Source: Bradyrhizobium mercantei (GTDB taxonomy: Bacteria > Pseudomonadota > Alphaproteobacteria > Rhizobiales > Xanthobacteraceae). Taken from it: 64,000 bases of DNA. The position numbers and the translations under genes were made by a program. The notes beneath the pieces are model-generated. The model worked only from the letters and a program-made list of their open reading frames with translations. It made no database searches and was not told the DNA's origin. Shown here piece after piece: positions 35,463 to 45,178 of this stretch. Each line of letters starts with the position of its first letter. The stretch's first letter is position 1. Location of the stretch: NCBI RefSeq assembly GCF_001982635.1, contig NZ_MKFI01000001.1:186001-250000 (forward strand), read 5' to 3'.

Positions 35463-36440
35463 CTACCAGCGCACGAGCGCCGAGCCCCAGGTGAAGCCGC
35501 CGCCCATCGCCTCGAACAGCACCAGATCGCCCTTCTTGACGCGGCCATCCTTGACGGCGACCGCCAGCGCCAGCGGGATCGAGGCCGCCGAGGTGTTGCC
35601 GTGCTTGTCGACCGTCAGGACCACCTTCTGCGGCGCAATATGCAGCTTGTGGGCCGACGCATCGATGATTCGCTTGTTGGCCTGGTGCGGAATGAACCAG
35701 TTGATGTCCTCGGCGGTGAAGCCGGTGGCGTTGAACGCATCGACGATCACGTCGGTGATCATGCCGACGGCGTGCTTGAACACCTCGCGGCCCTCCATCC
35801 GCAGATGGCCGACCGTCCGGGTCGAGCCGGGACCGCCATCGACGAACAGCTTCGACTTGTGGCGCCCGTCGGAGCGCAGATGCGTCGTCAGCACGCCGCG
35901 ATCGTCGGTCGTGCCGGACTGCGGCTGCGCCTCCAGCACGACGGCGCCGGCGCCGTCCCCGAACAGCACGCAGGTGCCGCGGTCGTTCCAGTCGAGGATG
36001 CGCGAGAAGGTTTCGGCACCGATCACCAGCGCCCGCTTGTGATGGCCGGCGCGCAGGAAATTGTCCGCCGTGGTCAGCGCGAAGACGAAGCCGGAGCACA
36101 CCGCCTGCAGGTCGAAGGCGACGCCGTGGTTGATGCCGAGCCCGTGCTGGACCGCGACCGCGGTCGCCGGAAAGGTGTTGTCCGGCGTCGAGGTCGCGAG
36201 CACGATCAGGTCGATCGACTGCGCGTCGATCTTGGCATCGGCGAGCGCGGCGCGCGCCGCGTTGATCGCGAGATGCGAGGTGAACTCGTCATCGGCGGCG
36301 ATGTGGCGCTCGCTGATGCCGGTGCGCTGCACGATCCAGTCGTCCGACGTGTCGATCCGGCTGGCCAGTTCGGCATTGGTCAAAACCCGCTCCGGCAGAT
36401 AGGAGCCGCAGCCGAGCACTACCGAACGTATCGCAGTCAC
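35463..36440 (-). CDS. fabH: 3-oxoacyl-ACP synthase III FabH
   Basis: Starts fatty acid chains by condensing acetyl-CoA with malonyl-ACP. The 325-residue thiolase-fold protein has its catalytic Cys115 in [10 protein letters not shown], His in [11 protein letters not shown] and Asn in [14 protein letters not shown], so the triad is complete. The start is a GTG that overlaps the plsX stop (GTGA), indicating translational coupling with phospholipid synthesis. ihfA follows after ~130 bases. Confidence 0.97.
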   Translation of the reverse strand: MTAIRSVVLGCGSYLPERVLTNAELASRIDTSDDWIVQRTGISERHIAADDEFTSHLAINAARAALADAKIDAQSIDLIVLATSTPDNTFPATAVAVQHGLGINHGVAFDLQAVCSGFVFALTTADNFLRAGHHKRALVIGAETFSRILDWNDRGTCVLFGDGAGAVVLEAQPQSGTTDDRGVLTTHLRSDGRHKSKLFVDGGPGSTRTVGHLRMEGREVFKHAVGMITDVIVDAFNATGFTAEDINWFIPHQANKRIIDASAHKLHIAPQKVVLTVDKHGNTSAASIPLALAVAVKDGRVKKGDLVLFEAMGGGFTWGSALVRW

Positions 36441-37498
36441 GAGACAGCCTCCTGCGCGGTCTGCGCCTTTACCAGCGCACTGCCGTCGCGATTAAGCATC
36501 TGATTGATCTTGGTGAGGAGATCGAAGTGGGCCATCTCATAGCCAACATCGACCGCATAGGCAAAGCCTTCCGCGCTGGCGCCGCCGTGGCTCTTGACCA
36601 CGACGCCCTTCAGGCCGAGCAGCACGCCGCCATTGCCCTTGTTGGGATCGAGCTTGTCGCGCAGCTTCTGGAATGCGCCGCGGGCCAGCAAATAGCCGAT
36701 CCGCGCCAGCCAGCTCGACGACATGGCCTCGCGCAACAGCGCGAACATCTGGCGCGCGGTTCCCTCGGCGGCCTTGAGCGCAATGTTGCCGCAGAAACCT
36801 TCCGACACGATGACGTCGGCGAGCCCCTTGCCGATGCCGTCGCCCTCGACGAAGCCGATATAGTTGAACTGGGTCGAGTTCATCGCCCGGAGCATTCCGG
36901 CCGCCTCGCGGATCTCGTCATGGCCCTTGATCTCCTCGGACCCGATATTGAGCAGGCCGACGGTCGGCCGCTCGAGGTTGAACAGCACGCTCGCCATGGC
37001 GCTGCCCATCACGGCCAGCGTCGTCAGGTGGCGGGCATCGCCCCCGATCGTGGCGCCGAGGTCGAGCACGACGGAGTCGCCGCGCAGCGTCGGCCACACC
37101 GCTGCGAGCGCCGGACGGTCGACGCCGGGCAGCGTCCGCAGATTGATGCCGCCCATCGCCATCAGCGCGCCGGTATTGCCGGCGGAGACCGCGACGTCGG
37201 CCTCGCCGTGCTTCACGGCGTCGATCGCAAGCCACATCGACGAGGCCCGGCGGGTCCGCCGCAGCGCCTGGCTCGGCTTCTCGTCGCCCTTCACCGCGAC
37301 GTCGGTATGGATCACCTTCGATACCGCCTTCAGCGCCGGATGCTTGGCGAGCTCCGGCTCGATCTGAGCACGGTCACCGACCAGCAGGAATTCACTGTCG
37401 GGATGACGGCTCAACGAAATCGCAGCGCCGGGAATGACGACGGAAGCGCCGACATCGCCCCCCATGGCGTCAAGCGCGATTCGAACCTTTTGAGGCAT
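36437..37498 (-). CDS. plsX: Phosphate acyltransferase PlsX
   Basis: Converts acyl-ACP to acyl-phosphate, which PlsY uses to acylate glycerol-3-phosphate. The 353-residue protein has the N-terminal signature [42 protein letters not shown], and [17 protein letters not shown]. It starts at ATG 37498; an upstream TTG/GTG extension is not supported. The stop overlaps the fabH GTG. The YceD-family gene is 310 bases upstream; rpmF, which often sits between them in other bacteria, is absent. Confidence 0.96.
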   Translation of the reverse strand: MPQKVRIALDAMGGDVGASVVIPGAAISLSRHPDSEFLLVGDRAQIEPELAKHPALKAVSKVIHTDVAVKGDEKPSQALRRTRRASSMWLAIDAVKHGEADVAVSAGNTGALMAMGGINLRTLPGVDRPALAAVWPTLRGDSVVLDLGATIGGDARHLTTLAVMGSAMASVLFNLERPTVGLLNIGSEEIKGHDEIREAAGMLRAMNSTQFNYIGFVEGDGIGKGLADVIVSEGFCGNIALKAAEGTARQMFALLREAMSSSWLARIGYLLARGAFQKLRDKLDPNKGNGGVLLGLKGVVVKSHGGASAEGFAYAVDVGYEMAHFDLLTKINQMLNRDGSALVKAQTAQEAVS

Positions 37499-37808
37499 GA
37501 ACGTCCCGGAAGCCTGCTCTCCCACAGCCCTTCAGACGAAGACCGCGAGCTTGAAGTCACCGCCGTCAACGGCGCGCGGCGGAACACCAACTCGCGTCCC
37601 GGCCGGGCCGCGACAATAGCGTGTCCGCGGTCCGACACAACCTCTTGACCACAAACGAGGCAGTGGCCGAACCGTCACGCAATACATCAAAATATACAGG
37701 AAATTCATTGTATTTCAATGCATTGTGACACTTATTTGAAGTGGCCACCGACACCGTTCGCACAGGGGTGCAGGCGAGCCATCCCCGCAAATGTGACGAG
37801 AGCTCCCC
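37499..37808. other. Gap between the YceD-family gene and plsX
   Basis: In these 310 bases I see no gene. An AT-rich patch around 37680-37735 (repeated TTGAAGT/ATACATCAAAATATA stretches) may hold the plsX-fabH promoter. Specifically, no rpmF frame was found, although YceD-rpmF-plsX is a common order in other bacteria. Confidence 0.45.
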
Positions 37809-38399
37809 TCAATTGCCCTTCTTGGGCTTCTTGCCGTCAGGCTTTTCCTTCAGCGCCTTCAGCGCCGCAAACGGATGATTTTCCGGATCAGGCGCTTCAA
37901 CCTCCCGCTCAAAGACCGCATCCACCTTGCGCGGATAGGGGTCTATGCCGAGAAACAGCGCATCGGTGGCGAGCCGGCCGATATCGATGAAGCCGCCGAC
38001 GATCGGCTCCGGCGGGTCCGGCGTTTCCTCATCGCTCTCCTCGGCGTCGTCGACCAGGTCGGCCATTTGCGGGATCTGCTCGGGCGGCGCGAACACCACA
38101 TCGATCGGCTCGTCGATCTCGTTCTCGATCGGATCGAGCGTCACGACGCAGGTCTGCCCGATCCTTGCCCGGACCCGGCCAGTGACGTGGTAGCTGCCGT
38201 CGCGCTTGGGCTGCAGATCGAACTCGGCCTGCGCGGAGATGACGTCGCGCAGCTCCGCGACTTCGGCCATCGCCTTGCGCGCCGCCTCATCGGCGGTGAT
38301 TTCGCGATGCAGGCCGGTCTCCGGGATTTGCGCGACGTTGATCAGCACGCGCCAGGGGTCGCGCACTGCATCGCCCCGTCCTGTGCCGCCGCCGCTCAT
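37809..38399 (-). CDS. YceD/DUF177 family protein
   Basis: A 196-residue protein starting MSGGGTGRGDAVRDPWRVLIN. DUF177 features are the N-terminal strand, GSYHVTGRVRARIGQTCVVTLDPIENEIDEPIDVVF with the conserved Cys, an acidic loop, and GGFIDIGRLATDALFLGIDPYPRK. In plants and E. coli relatives affect 23S rRNA accumulation. The acidic segment (DDAEESDEETPDPPEP) is typical. The start ATG at 38399 overlaps the stop of the ubiquinol-cytochrome c chaperone gene, so both are coexpressed. Confidence 0.9.
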   Translation of the reverse strand: MSGGGTGRGDAVRDPWRVLINVAQIPETGLHREITADEAARKAMAEVAELRDVISAQAEFDLQPKRDGSYHVTGRVRARIGQTCVVTLDPIENEIDEPIDVVFAPPEQIPQMADLVDDAEESDEETPDPPEPIVGGFIDIGRLATDALFLGIDPYPRKVDAVFEREVEAPDPENHPFAALKALKEKPDGKKPKKGN

Positions 38400-38947
38400 G
38401 CCGCACTCCCCGCAGCCTGCGGCACCGGAAAGCGCCACGCGCCCTTGGTCAGCGCCGCGAGATCGGCGCGCGCCAGCTCGGCCATCGCCTCCCTTGCATA
38501 GGTGGCGAGCTCGCGGGCCTTGTCGATGTTCTGGCCATTGAGGATGTTCTTGCAGAATGACTGGGCCAAGGCCTCCTCGCCGTCGGTCAGCGCCAGATCA
38601 TAGGCTGCGGTGCGGCCGTAGAAGGCCTCGCCGAACGCCTGCATGCGCTTCGGCACCGTGAGGTCGCCGACCCCCATTTCGCGGAGATTGTCGTCCATAT
38701 CGATGCAGAAATGATCGAACAGCGCCTGCGACAGCTCCGCGCCGCCCTGTGCGGATTTGAGTCGCCGCAGCACCAGCCACAGATGCATCAGAAGCAGGTC
38801 AAAACGGCCATTAACCGTGTCCGGAACGCTCAAGTCACGGTAAAATAACGGTTCTCGCGCCTGCGTCACGATCATGCCATAGATGGTCTCAATGGTGCTG
38901 CGCGCGGGCACCCGGGGTTTTCTGAAGTGATTGAACGGCCAAAGCAT
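38396..38947 (-). CDS. Ubiquinol-cytochrome c chaperone family protein (CBP3-like)
   Basis: A 183-residue protein starting MLWPFNHFRKPR. It has the CBP3 core: IETIYGMIVTQAREPLFYRDLSVPDT, RFDLLLMHLWLVLRRL, FDHFCIDMDDNLREMGVGDLTVPKRM and FYGRTAAYD. The yeast homologue helps assemble cytochrome b into complex III; a similar membrane-proximal role is likely. ATG 38947 is chosen; the longer frame continues antisense to bamE. The stop overlaps the YceD start. It is divergent from bamE. Confidence 0.92.
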   Translation of the reverse strand: MLWPFNHFRKPRVPARSTIETIYGMIVTQAREPLFYRDLSVPDTVNGRFDLLLMHLWLVLRRLKSAQGGAELSQALFDHFCIDMDDNLREMGVGDLTVPKRMQAFGEAFYGRTAAYDLALTDGEEALAQSFCKNILNGQNIDKARELATYAREAMAELARADLAALTKGAWRFPVPQAAGSAA

Positions 38948-39083
38948 GACGGGTTCCGGCTGCCGGTCCCCCGGGGACGCCTGTTGAGGGGTCGCCCGTT
39001 GGAGCTCGGCATTATTGCAATCCATTGAGCTGCCCGGTACGTCAATGCCCCGGCCGATGCAAGAGGACGGATCAGATCCGCCG

Positions 39084-39563
39084 ATGAACCACACCCTTCC
39101 AAGACAGTCTCGCGCGGCTTCCGCGCGCGGGTTCTTTTCGCGCTTCCGCGCCATCGCGGTCGTTGGCCTCGTGTGCACCGCCGCACTCGGCGGCTGCACC
39201 GGTGAACAATTCCAGAAGGGCTACATCCTGCCCGACGGGGCGCTCGAGCAGATTCCGATCGGCGCGAGCCAGGACCAGGTGCTGATCGTGCTCGGCACAC
39301 CCTCAACGGTCGCAACGCTGGACGGTGAGGTGTTCTATTACATCTCGCAGCGGACCTCGCGCCCGGTCGCCTTCATGAATCAGCGGGTGATCGACCAGCG
39401 CGTCATCGCGGTCTATTTCGACAAGAACCGCCAGGTGCGCCGGCTCGCCAATTACGGTCTGAAGGACGGCAAGATCTTCGACTTCGTCAGCCGCACCACG
39501 CCGACGTCGGGCCAGGAAATGTCCTACCTGACACCGCTCTTCAAGCTGCTGAGCTTCAACTAG
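39084..39563 (+). CDS. bamE: Outer-membrane lipoprotein BamE (SmpA/OmlA)
   Basis: A 159-residue lipoprotein of the beta-barrel assembly machine. The N-terminal signal has a lipobox LGGC (in TAALGGCTGE). The SmpA/OmlA domain follows: GYILPDGALEQIPIGASQDQVLIVLGTPS, YYISQRTSRPVAF, then DQRVIAVYFDKNRQVRRLANYGLKDGK. It supports BamA/BamD function at the outer membrane. The ATG at 39084 gives a usable signal peptide; upstream frame is not coding. It is divergent from the CBP3-like gene. Confidence 0.93.
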   Translation: MNHTLPRQSRAASARGFFSRFRAIAVVGLVCTAALGGCTGEQFQKGYILPDGALEQIPIGASQDQVLIVLGTPSTVATLDGEVFYYISQRTSRPVAFMNQRVIDQRVIAVYFDKNRQVRRLANYGLKDGKIFDFVSRTTPTSGQEMSYLTPLFKLLSFN

Positions 39564-39684
39564 CGCGCGCAAGGCATCGCGCTTTTAGTGCGAAAGAAAC
39601 TGCGCCAAGTTGTCGCGCTTGCCCGACGGGCAAGCGGTCCCCTAGGCTCGCTCGCAAACAAGAGCCTGAGCAGGGGGTAAGCGC

Positions 39685-40692
39685 GTGAGAGCCAAGAGAT
39701 TTTCCCGTCGTACGGTATTGTCGGGCACAGCCGCATTGGCGGCTGCGTCGATCCTGCCGCGCGCCAGCTTAGGGGCCGGCGACTGGCGGCCGACCGAGAC
39801 GGTGCGGATCATCGTGCCGGCGGCGGCCGGCGGATCGACAGACGTCATGGGGCGGCTGCTGGCGGCACATTTGCAGCCGCTCTGGGGCCAGTCGGTGGTG
39901 GTGGAGAATCGCTCCGGCGCCGGCGGCACCATCGGCACGGCTGAGGTCACACGCGCCAAGGGCGACGGCCACACCATCCTGATCGGCAATCCCGGCCCCA
40001 ACGCGATCGCCTACAGCATCTTCCGCAACCTGACCTACAAGGCCGACCAGTTGCAGGCGGTCTCCAACATGATCCGGATCCCGAACATCGTCTCGGCGCA
40101 TCCATCGACCGGCATCAAGTCGATCCCCGAATTGATCGCCTATCTGAAGAAGAACCCCGACAAGCTGACCTACGGCTCGTCCGGCACCGGACAGAGCCCT
40201 CACCTCACCGGCGCCTGGTTCCTGCAACTCACCGGACTGAAGATGACGCATGTGCCGTTCCGCGGTGCCGGCCCTGCACTGCAGGCCGGGCTCGCCGGTG
40301 ACATCCAGATCCTGTTCGACAATCTCTATCCGTCGCTGCCGCAGGTGCAGGACGGCAAGCTGAACGGGCTCTGCGTCACCACGACCGACCGCAGTGACTT
40401 CGCGCCCAACCTCCCGACCATGCGCGAAGGCGCGCCGGAGCTCGCCAAGTTCGACGTCGCCTCCTGGTTCGGCGTGTTCCTGCCGAAGACCGCGCCCGCG
40501 CCCGTGGTCGACGAGCTGAACCGCCAGATCAAGGCGATGCTGGAGCGCGACGACGTCAGGAAGAACATCAGTGGCATGGGCGCGCGCGCCGACTACGGCA
40601 CGCCGCAGCAATTCTCCGAATTCGTCGATGCCGAGACGAAGAAGTTCGCCGCCATCATCGAGAAGGAAGGCTTGCAGATGGAGGTCAAGTGA
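39685..40692 (+). CDS. Bug-type (TctC-like) tripartite transporter solute-binding protein, orphan
   Basis: A 335-residue periplasmic protein starting at a GTG (MRAKRFSRRTVLSGTAALAAA). The SRRTVLSG sequence is a Tat-type twin-arginine signal. Bug-family motifs follow: VRIIVPAAAGGSTDVMGRLLAAHL, VVVENRSGAGGTIGTAEV, MTHVPFRGAGPALQAGLAGD and VVDELNRQI. Such proteins bind carboxylates and deliver them to TctAB membrane subunits, none of which are adjacent. It may serve the tctBA genes elsewhere or act alone as a sensor. The ligand is unknown. Confidence 0.9.
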   Translation: MRAKRFSRRTVLSGTAALAAASILPRASLGAGDWRPTETVRIIVPAAAGGSTDVMGRLLAAHLQPLWGQSVVVENRSGAGGTIGTAEVTRAKGDGHTILIGNPGPNAIAYSIFRNLTYKADQLQAVSNMIRIPNIVSAHPSTGIKSIPELIAYLKKNPDKLTYGSSGTGQSPHLTGAWFLQLTGLKMTHVPFRGAGPALQAGLAGDIQILFDNLYPSLPQVQDGKLNGLCVTTTDRSDFAPNLPTMREGAPELAKFDVASWFGVFLPKTAPAPVVDELNRQIKAMLERDDVRKNISGMGARADYGTPQQFSEFVDAETKKFAAIIEKEGLQMEVK

Positions 40693-40734
40693 CGGCCGTC
40701 GTCACAATCGATCTGCGGCGCGCTGCGACCAACG

Positions 40735-40890
40735 CTACGACGACTTGTTGATCTTCTTGACCTTGGCGTCGGTTGCCTCAATCGACATCGCCAGCTCCAT
40801 GATCGCCTTCGAGAGTAGCTCGATGGCCTCCTTCTGGTCCTGCGACTTGGAGGCGCGGAGCGCATAGTTGCGTGCGGATGAGAGCGACAT
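40735..40890 (-). CDS. Short conserved hypothetical protein, 51 residues
   Basis: A 51-residue product starting MSLSSARNYALRASKSQDQK and ending KVKKINKSS, largely helical and charged. GGAGA lies seven bases upstream of the ATG, and codon use matches the genome. It resembles small proteins annotated as hypothetical in other Bradyrhizobium genomes, as far as I recall. No function is known. It lies between the Bug-type gene and a repeat element and converges with the former. Confidence 0.7.
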   Translation of the reverse strand: MSLSSARNYALRASKSQDQKEAIELLSKAIMELAMSIEATDAKVKKINKSS

Positions 40891-40949
40891 CGATTGATCT
40901 CCGTGTTGTTCGCGTCTGGTTCTAGTCGCATATCGTCGGCGCGCCCACC

Positions 40950-41032
40950 GTCATTGCGAGGAGCGACAGCGACGAAGCAATCCATGTCTCCGCTTGTGGA
41001 GAGGTGGATTGCTTCGCTCCGCTCGCAATGAC
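40950..41032. repeat. Palindromic repeat, GTCATTGCGAGGAGCGACAG family, copy 3
   Basis: Opens GTCATTGCGAGGAGCGACAG and closes CGCTCGCAATGAC. Inner arms GAAGCAATCCATG and GGATTGCTTC are complementary. It is located between a small hypothetical gene and the hppA terminator. The design matches 16251 and 20841 but in the opposite orientation. Confidence 0.8.
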
Positions 41033-41060
41033 GTTGCGATATTTCGCGCCCCCTAAAGCA

Positions 41061-41090
41061 AAACCCCCGCGGCGCTCACCGCGGGGGTTT
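41061..41090 (-). terminator. Terminator of hppA
   Basis: AAACCCCCGCGG / CCGCGGGGGTTT: a 12-base-pair stem with a CGCTCA loop, 23 bases after the hppA stop. Leftward it runs into TTTTGCTTTAG, giving a T-rich tail. Confidence 0.85.
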
Positions 41091-41112
41091 CGTTTCAGTC
41101 CTATCGCGCGGC

Positions 41113-43233
41113 TCAGTGCGCCAGGATCGCCAACAGCAGCAGCGCCACGATGTTGGTGATCTTGATCATCGGGTTCACCGCCGGGCCCGCCGTGTCCTTG
41201 TAGGGATCGCCGACGGTGTCTCCGGTCACCGCGGACTTGTGGGCGTCAGAGCCCTTGCCGCCATAATGGCCGTCCTCGATGTACTTTTTGGCGTTGTCCC
41301 ACGCCCCGCCGCCCGAGGTCATCGAGATCGCGACGAACAGGCCAGTGACGATGACGCCGAGCAGCATGGCGCCGACTGCGGAGAACGCCGCCGACTTGCC
41401 GACCGCACCGCCGCCCGCGATGAAGTAGATCAGGAAGTAGACCACGATCGGCGACAGCACCGGCAGCAGCGAGGGGATGATCATTTCCTTGATCGCCGCC
41501 CGCGTCAGCAGGTCGACCGCCTTGCCGTAGTCCGGCTTGTCGGTGCCCTGCATGATGCCGGGCTTCTCGCGGAACTGACGACGCACCTCCTCGACGATCG
41601 CGCCCGCTGCACGGCCGACCGCGGTCATGCCCATCGCACCGAACAGATACGGCAGCAGGCCGCCGAACAGCAGGCCGACCACGACGTAAGGATTGTTCAG
41701 GGAGAAGTCCGGGTTGACGCCCTTGAAGTAGGCATGGGCGTTGGCGTCGCTGATGAAGAATTTGAGGTCCTGATTATAGGCCGCAAACAGCACCAGCGCG
41801 CCGAGACCGGCTGAGCCGATCGCGTAGCCCTTGGTCACCGCCTTGGTGGTGTTGCCGACCGCGTCGAGCGCGTCGGTCGACTTGCGCACCTCCTTCGGCA
41901 GCCCCGCCATTTCGGCGATGCCGCCGGCGTTGTCGGTGACCGGGCCGAAGGCGTCGAGCGCGACGATCATGCCGGCCAGCGCCAGCATGGTGGCAGTCGC
42001 GATCGCGATGCCGAACAGGCCGGCCAGGCTGTAGGTGACCAGGATGCCGGCGATGATCACGATCGCGGGCAGCGCGGTCGCTTCCATCGAGACCGCAAGG
42101 CCCTGGATCACGTTGGTGCCGTGACCGGTGACGGAGGCCGCCGCGATCGACTTCACCGGGCGATAATCGGTGCCGGTGTAGTACTCGGTGATCCAGATGA
42201 TCAGGCCGGTGACGACGAGGCCGACCACGCCGCACTCGAACAGCGCCATGCCGGTGTAGTCGACGCCTTCGAGCTTGCCGAAGCCGATCAACCAGTTGAT
42301 CACGGCCGCGACGCCGACCAGCGACAGGATGCCGGTGGCGATCAGGCCCTTGTACAGCGCACCCATGATCGACTGGCTGGCGCCGAGCTTGACGAAGAAA
42401 GTGCCGATGATCGAGGTGATGATGCAGATGCCGCCGATCGCGAGCGGCAGCGTCATCATGTTCACCAGGATCGAGGTCTTGGCGAAGAAGATCGCCGCGA
42501 GCACCATGGTGGCGACCGCGGTCACCGCATAGGTCTCGAACAGGTCGGCCGCCATGCCGGCGCAGTCGCCGACATTGTCGCCGACATTGTCGGCGATGGT
42601 CGCCGGGTTGCGCGGATCGTCTTCGGGGATGCCGGCCTCGACCTTGCCGACGAGATCGCCGCCGACGTCAGCACCCTTGGTGAAGATGCCGCCGCCGAGA
42701 CGCGCGAAGATCGAGATCAGCGAGGCGCCGAAGCCGAGCGCCACCATGGCGTCGACCACGGTGCGGCTGCCGGCTTCGAGCCCCATGAACTTGACCAGCA
42801 CCATGAAATAGATGGTGACGCCGAGCAGCGCGAGGCCCGCAACCAGCATACCGGTGATCGCCCCCGCCTTGAAGGCAAGCTCGAGGCCGCCGGCGAGCGA
42901 GGTGGTCGCTGCCTGTGCGGTGCGGACGTTGGCGCGCACCGAGACGTTCATGCCGATGAAGCCGGCCGCACCCGACAGGATGGCGCCGATCGCAAAGCCG
43001 ATCGCCACCGGCAAGCCTAGGAAGTAGGCCAGCACCACGAAGATCACGATACCGACCATGCCGATCGTGGTGTACTGCCGCCGCAGATAGGCTTGTGCGC
43101 CCTCGCGCACCGCAGCCGCGATTTCCTGCATGCGGGCATTGCCCGCATCCGCGTTCAAGACCGACTGGGTCGCCCAGATCGCGTAGACGATGGAAAGCGC
43201 CCCGCAGAGCACAATCAACCATAAAGCTGTCAT
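41113..43233 (-). CDS. hppA: Membrane-bound H+-translocating pyrophosphatase, K+-independent type
   Basis: A 706-residue pump with about 16 membrane segments that couples pyrophosphate hydrolysis to proton export. The substrate site shows [23 protein letters not shown] with the [12 protein letters not shown] motif next. The region [14 protein letters not shown] carries Lys where K+-dependent enzymes have Ala, the established mark of the K+-independent class. The C-terminal motif [12 protein letters not shown] completes the site. In the Rhizobiales it is thought to save energy and generate acidocalcisome-like compartments. It is monocistronic, with a strong terminator. Confidence 0.96.
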   Translation of the reverse strand: MTALWLIVLCGALSIVYAIWATQSVLNADAGNARMQEIAAAVREGAQAYLRRQYTTIGMVGIVIFVVLAYFLGLPVAIGFAIGAILSGAAGFIGMNVSVRANVRTAQAATTSLAGGLELAFKAGAITGMLVAGLALLGVTIYFMVLVKFMGLEAGSRTVVDAMVALGFGASLISIFARLGGGIFTKGADVGGDLVGKVEAGIPEDDPRNPATIADNVGDNVGDCAGMAADLFETYAVTAVATMVLAAIFFAKTSILVNMMTLPLAIGGICIITSIIGTFFVKLGASQSIMGALYKGLIATGILSLVGVAAVINWLIGFGKLEGVDYTGMALFECGVVGLVVTGLIIWITEYYTGTDYRPVKSIAAASVTGHGTNVIQGLAVSMEATALPAIVIIAGILVTYSLAGLFGIAIATATMLALAGMIVALDAFGPVTDNAGGIAEMAGLPKEVRKSTDALDAVGNTTKAVTKGYAIGSAGLGALVLFAAYNQDLKFFISDANAHAYFKGVNPDFSLNNPYVVVGLLFGGLLPYLFGAMGMTAVGRAAGAIVEEVRRQFREKPGIMQGTDKPDYGKAVDLLTRAAIKEMIIPSLLPVLSPIVVYFLIYFIAGGGAVGKSAAFSAVGAMLLGVIVTGLFVAISMTSGGGAWDNAKKYIEDGHYGGKGSDAHKSAVTGDTVGDPYKDTAGPAVNPMIKITNIVALLLLAILAH

Positions 43234-43445
43234 GTTGCCTCAGATCCTTGATGTAACCCCCGCGCCTCTTTGTGCCGCTAGGGGGCGGCAGGCGCTTATT
43301 TTTCGAGGACACCCCTCCCCAAAAACGGGTTGCCTCAAATCGGGCGCGACCTTGCCAAAATCGTTACCGCTGTGCAACGCCACCTGTGGCCGAAAAAGCC
43401 GATATCGGCAGCTATTTAGAAGGAGAATCGGCGCGGTACTTCGAG

Positions 43446-43546
43446 AGCCTTCCGTTCCGATCTAGTCGGGACGAGGCTTTAGATTCTTGTATTGACGCGA
43501 TTTCTGCATGCGAAGCGGTGCCGGCCTCGCTCGAAAACGCTCTAGA
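43446..43546. repeat. Intergenic repeat (CCGTTCCGATCTAGTCGGGACG type) overlapping the thiL stop
   Basis: Contains GTTCCGATCTAGTCGGGAC, GACGCGATTTCTGCATGCG and CCTCGCTCGAAAACGCTCTAG. Diverged relatives are at 8545 and 34825. The distal end supplies the thiL stop codon at 43542-43544. The rest of the 43234-43541 gap shows no gene. Confidence 0.6.
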
Positions 43547-44543
43547 AGTGGCTGTAGGACAGCCGCTTCAGCGCCAGTTCCCGGCCCTGTCCGTCGAGGA
43601 AGCTTGGCGGCGACACGCCTGCGATCAGGCCGCCGATCGCGGTCACCGCGACCCTGGCCTGCCGTGCCTCCCGCAGGAAGGCGTCGACATGATCGCTCGG
43701 GACCGCGCACAAGAGCTCATAGTCATCGCCGCCGGCCACCACGGTCTCGATATCGATCGCCTTGCGCGCGAGCAGCCCCGCGGCCGCCGACGATAATGGG
43801 ATACTCGGCACGTTGATCACGGCCGCCACGCCGCTGGCCACGCAAAGCTTGGCCAGATCGCCGGCGAGACCGTCGGACACATCCATCGCCGCACTGGCGT
43901 GGGCGCGGACGGCCTTGGCAAGTGCGTTGCGCGGCTGCGGAACACGGTAGCGGGCTGCCAGAAAATCCCGGCCGACGACATCGACCGCCAGATCAGCCGC
44001 GACCGGACCACCGCGGAGCACGTCGAGGCCGAGCGCAGCATCTCCGATGGTGCCGGTGACAAACACGCGGTCGCCCGCCTTTGCCCCGGCGCGATGCACC
44101 ATCTTGCCCTGCGGCACCCGGCCGAATGCGGTGATCGAGACCATCAGCGGTCCCGGCGTCGAGACCGTGTCACCGCCGAGCAGCGGGCAGCCGTAATGGC
44201 CGGCGTCCTCGCCGAGCGCCTGGGCAAACGGCTTCAGCCAGGCCTCTTCGGCGCGACGCAGCGCCAGCGTCAGCACGAAGCCCGCCGGCTCCGCCCCCTT
44301 GGCCGCGATGTCGGAGAGGTTCACCCGCAGCGCCTTGCGCGCCAGCGTGTCGGGCGGATCATCAGGGAGGAAGTGCACGCCCTCGACGATGGCGTCCGTG
44401 GTGACCACGATGTCCTCGCCGGCGGCCCGCAGCGCGGCGGCGTCGTCGTCGAGACCGAACGCGCCCGGATCGGTCGCGAGCGGCTTGAAATAGCGCGCGA
44501 TCAGGGAGTCTTCGCCGGAGGGGCCGTCGTGACGCTCTGCCAT
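43542..44543 (-). CDS. thiL: Thiamine-monophosphate kinase ThiL
   Basis: Phosphorylates thiamine monophosphate to the active diphosphate using ATP. The 333-residue protein starts MAERHDGPSGEDSLIARYFKPL and has the family motifs GLDDDAAAL, TTDAIVEGVHFLPDDP, NLSDIAAKGAEPAGFVLTLAL, GGDTVSTPGPLMVSITAFG and AMDVSDGLAGDL. ATG 44543 has an AGGGGAAGG ribosome-binding site; the upstream frame (ATG 44570) begins inside a repeat element. Downstream of nusB by 138 bases, in the order ribH-nusB-thiL usual for alphaproteobacteria. Confidence 0.95.
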   Translation of the reverse strand: MAERHDGPSGEDSLIARYFKPLATDPGAFGLDDDAAALRAAGEDIVVTTDAIVEGVHFLPDDPPDTLARKALRVNLSDIAAKGAEPAGFVLTLALRRAEEAWLKPFAQALGEDAGHYGCPLLGGDTVSTPGPLMVSITAFGRVPQGKMVHRAGAKAGDRVFVTGTIGDAALGLDVLRGGPVAADLAVDVVGRDFLAARYRVPQPRNALAKAVRAHASAAMDVSDGLAGDLAKLCVASGVAAVINVPSIPLSSAAAGLLARKAIDIETVVAGGDDYELLCAVPSDHVDAFLREARQARVAVTAIGGLIAGVSPPSFLDGQGRELALKRLSYSHF

Positions 44544-44565
44544 CTCGCGCGCCTTCCCCTCAGCT

Positions 44566-44666
44566 GTCATCGCCCGGCTTGACCGGGCGATCCAGTACGC
44601 CGCGGCAGCTGTTGTTGCCAATAACCGCCGCGGCGTACTGGATCACCCGCTTTCGCGGGTGATGAC
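44566..44666. repeat. Palindromic repeat (ATCCAGTACGCCGCGGC family), copy 2
   Basis: Opens GTCATCGCCCGGCTTGACCG and closes CACCCGCTTTCGCGGGTGATGAC-like ends; GATCCAGTACGCCGCGG and CCGCGGCGTACTGGATC are internal complementary arms. It lies between nusB and thiL, where it separates thiL from its usual operon partner. Confidence 0.8.
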
Positions 44667-44681
44667 GGCGGAATACGTGGT

Positions 44682-45176
44682 TCAGTTCCGCACAAACTCG
44701 TCGCCGCGGAACTGGCGCGCGATCTGGTCGAGCACGGCATTGACCATGCCGGTCTCGTCCTTCTCGACGAAGGCATGCGCGACGTCGACATATTCGGACA
44801 CCACCACGCGGCCCGGCACGTCCTTGCGGTGCTCCAGCTCATAGGAGCCCGCCCGCAATACCGCGCGCAAAATCGCGTCGATCCGCTTCAGCGGCCAGCC
44901 CTTCGACAGCGCCTCGTCGATCAAGGGATCGAGCCTGGCCTGATCGCGCACCACGCCGGAGACCACGTCGCGGAAGAACGCGGCTTCCGCCGGCAGATAT
45001 TTCTCGCCCTCGACCTCGTTGCCGAGCCAGTGGCTCTCGAACTCGGCGAAGATGTCGTTGATCCCGGCGCCGCCGATATCCATCTGGTAGAGCGCCTGCA
45101 CGGCGGCGAGCCGTGCTGCGCCGCGCCGGTTGGCTTTCCTGTCAGCTTGTTTGCCGGGTTTGTTGTTGTCAGCCAT
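44682..45176 (-). CDS. nusB: Transcription antitermination factor NusB
   Basis: A 164-residue RNA-binding factor that works with NusE (S10) at boxA to prevent early termination in rRNA operons. The sequence starts MADNNKPGKQADRKANRRGAARLAAVQALYQMDIGG, with the basic helix that binds boxA. It contains ILRAVLRAGSYELEHRKDVPGRVVVSEYVDVAHAFVEKDETGMVNAVLDQIA-type NusB core. It begins two bases before the ribH stop, in the alphaproteobacterial order. Confidence 0.96.
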   Translation of the reverse strand: MADNNKPGKQADRKANRRGAARLAAVQALYQMDIGGAGINDIFAEFESHWLGNEVEGEKYLPAEAAFFRDVVSGVVRDQARLDPLIDEALSKGWPLKRIDAILRAVLRAGSYELEHRKDVPGRVVVSEYVDVAHAFVEKDETGMVNAVLDQIARQFRGDEFVRN

Positions 45177-45178
45177 CG

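Noticed and set aside
43449..43545. A thiL extension or alternative C-terminus through the repeat at 43446-43546
   Set aside because: The ThiL stop codon falls inside the repeat edge but the ThiL family end matches well; the repeat is simply adjacent.
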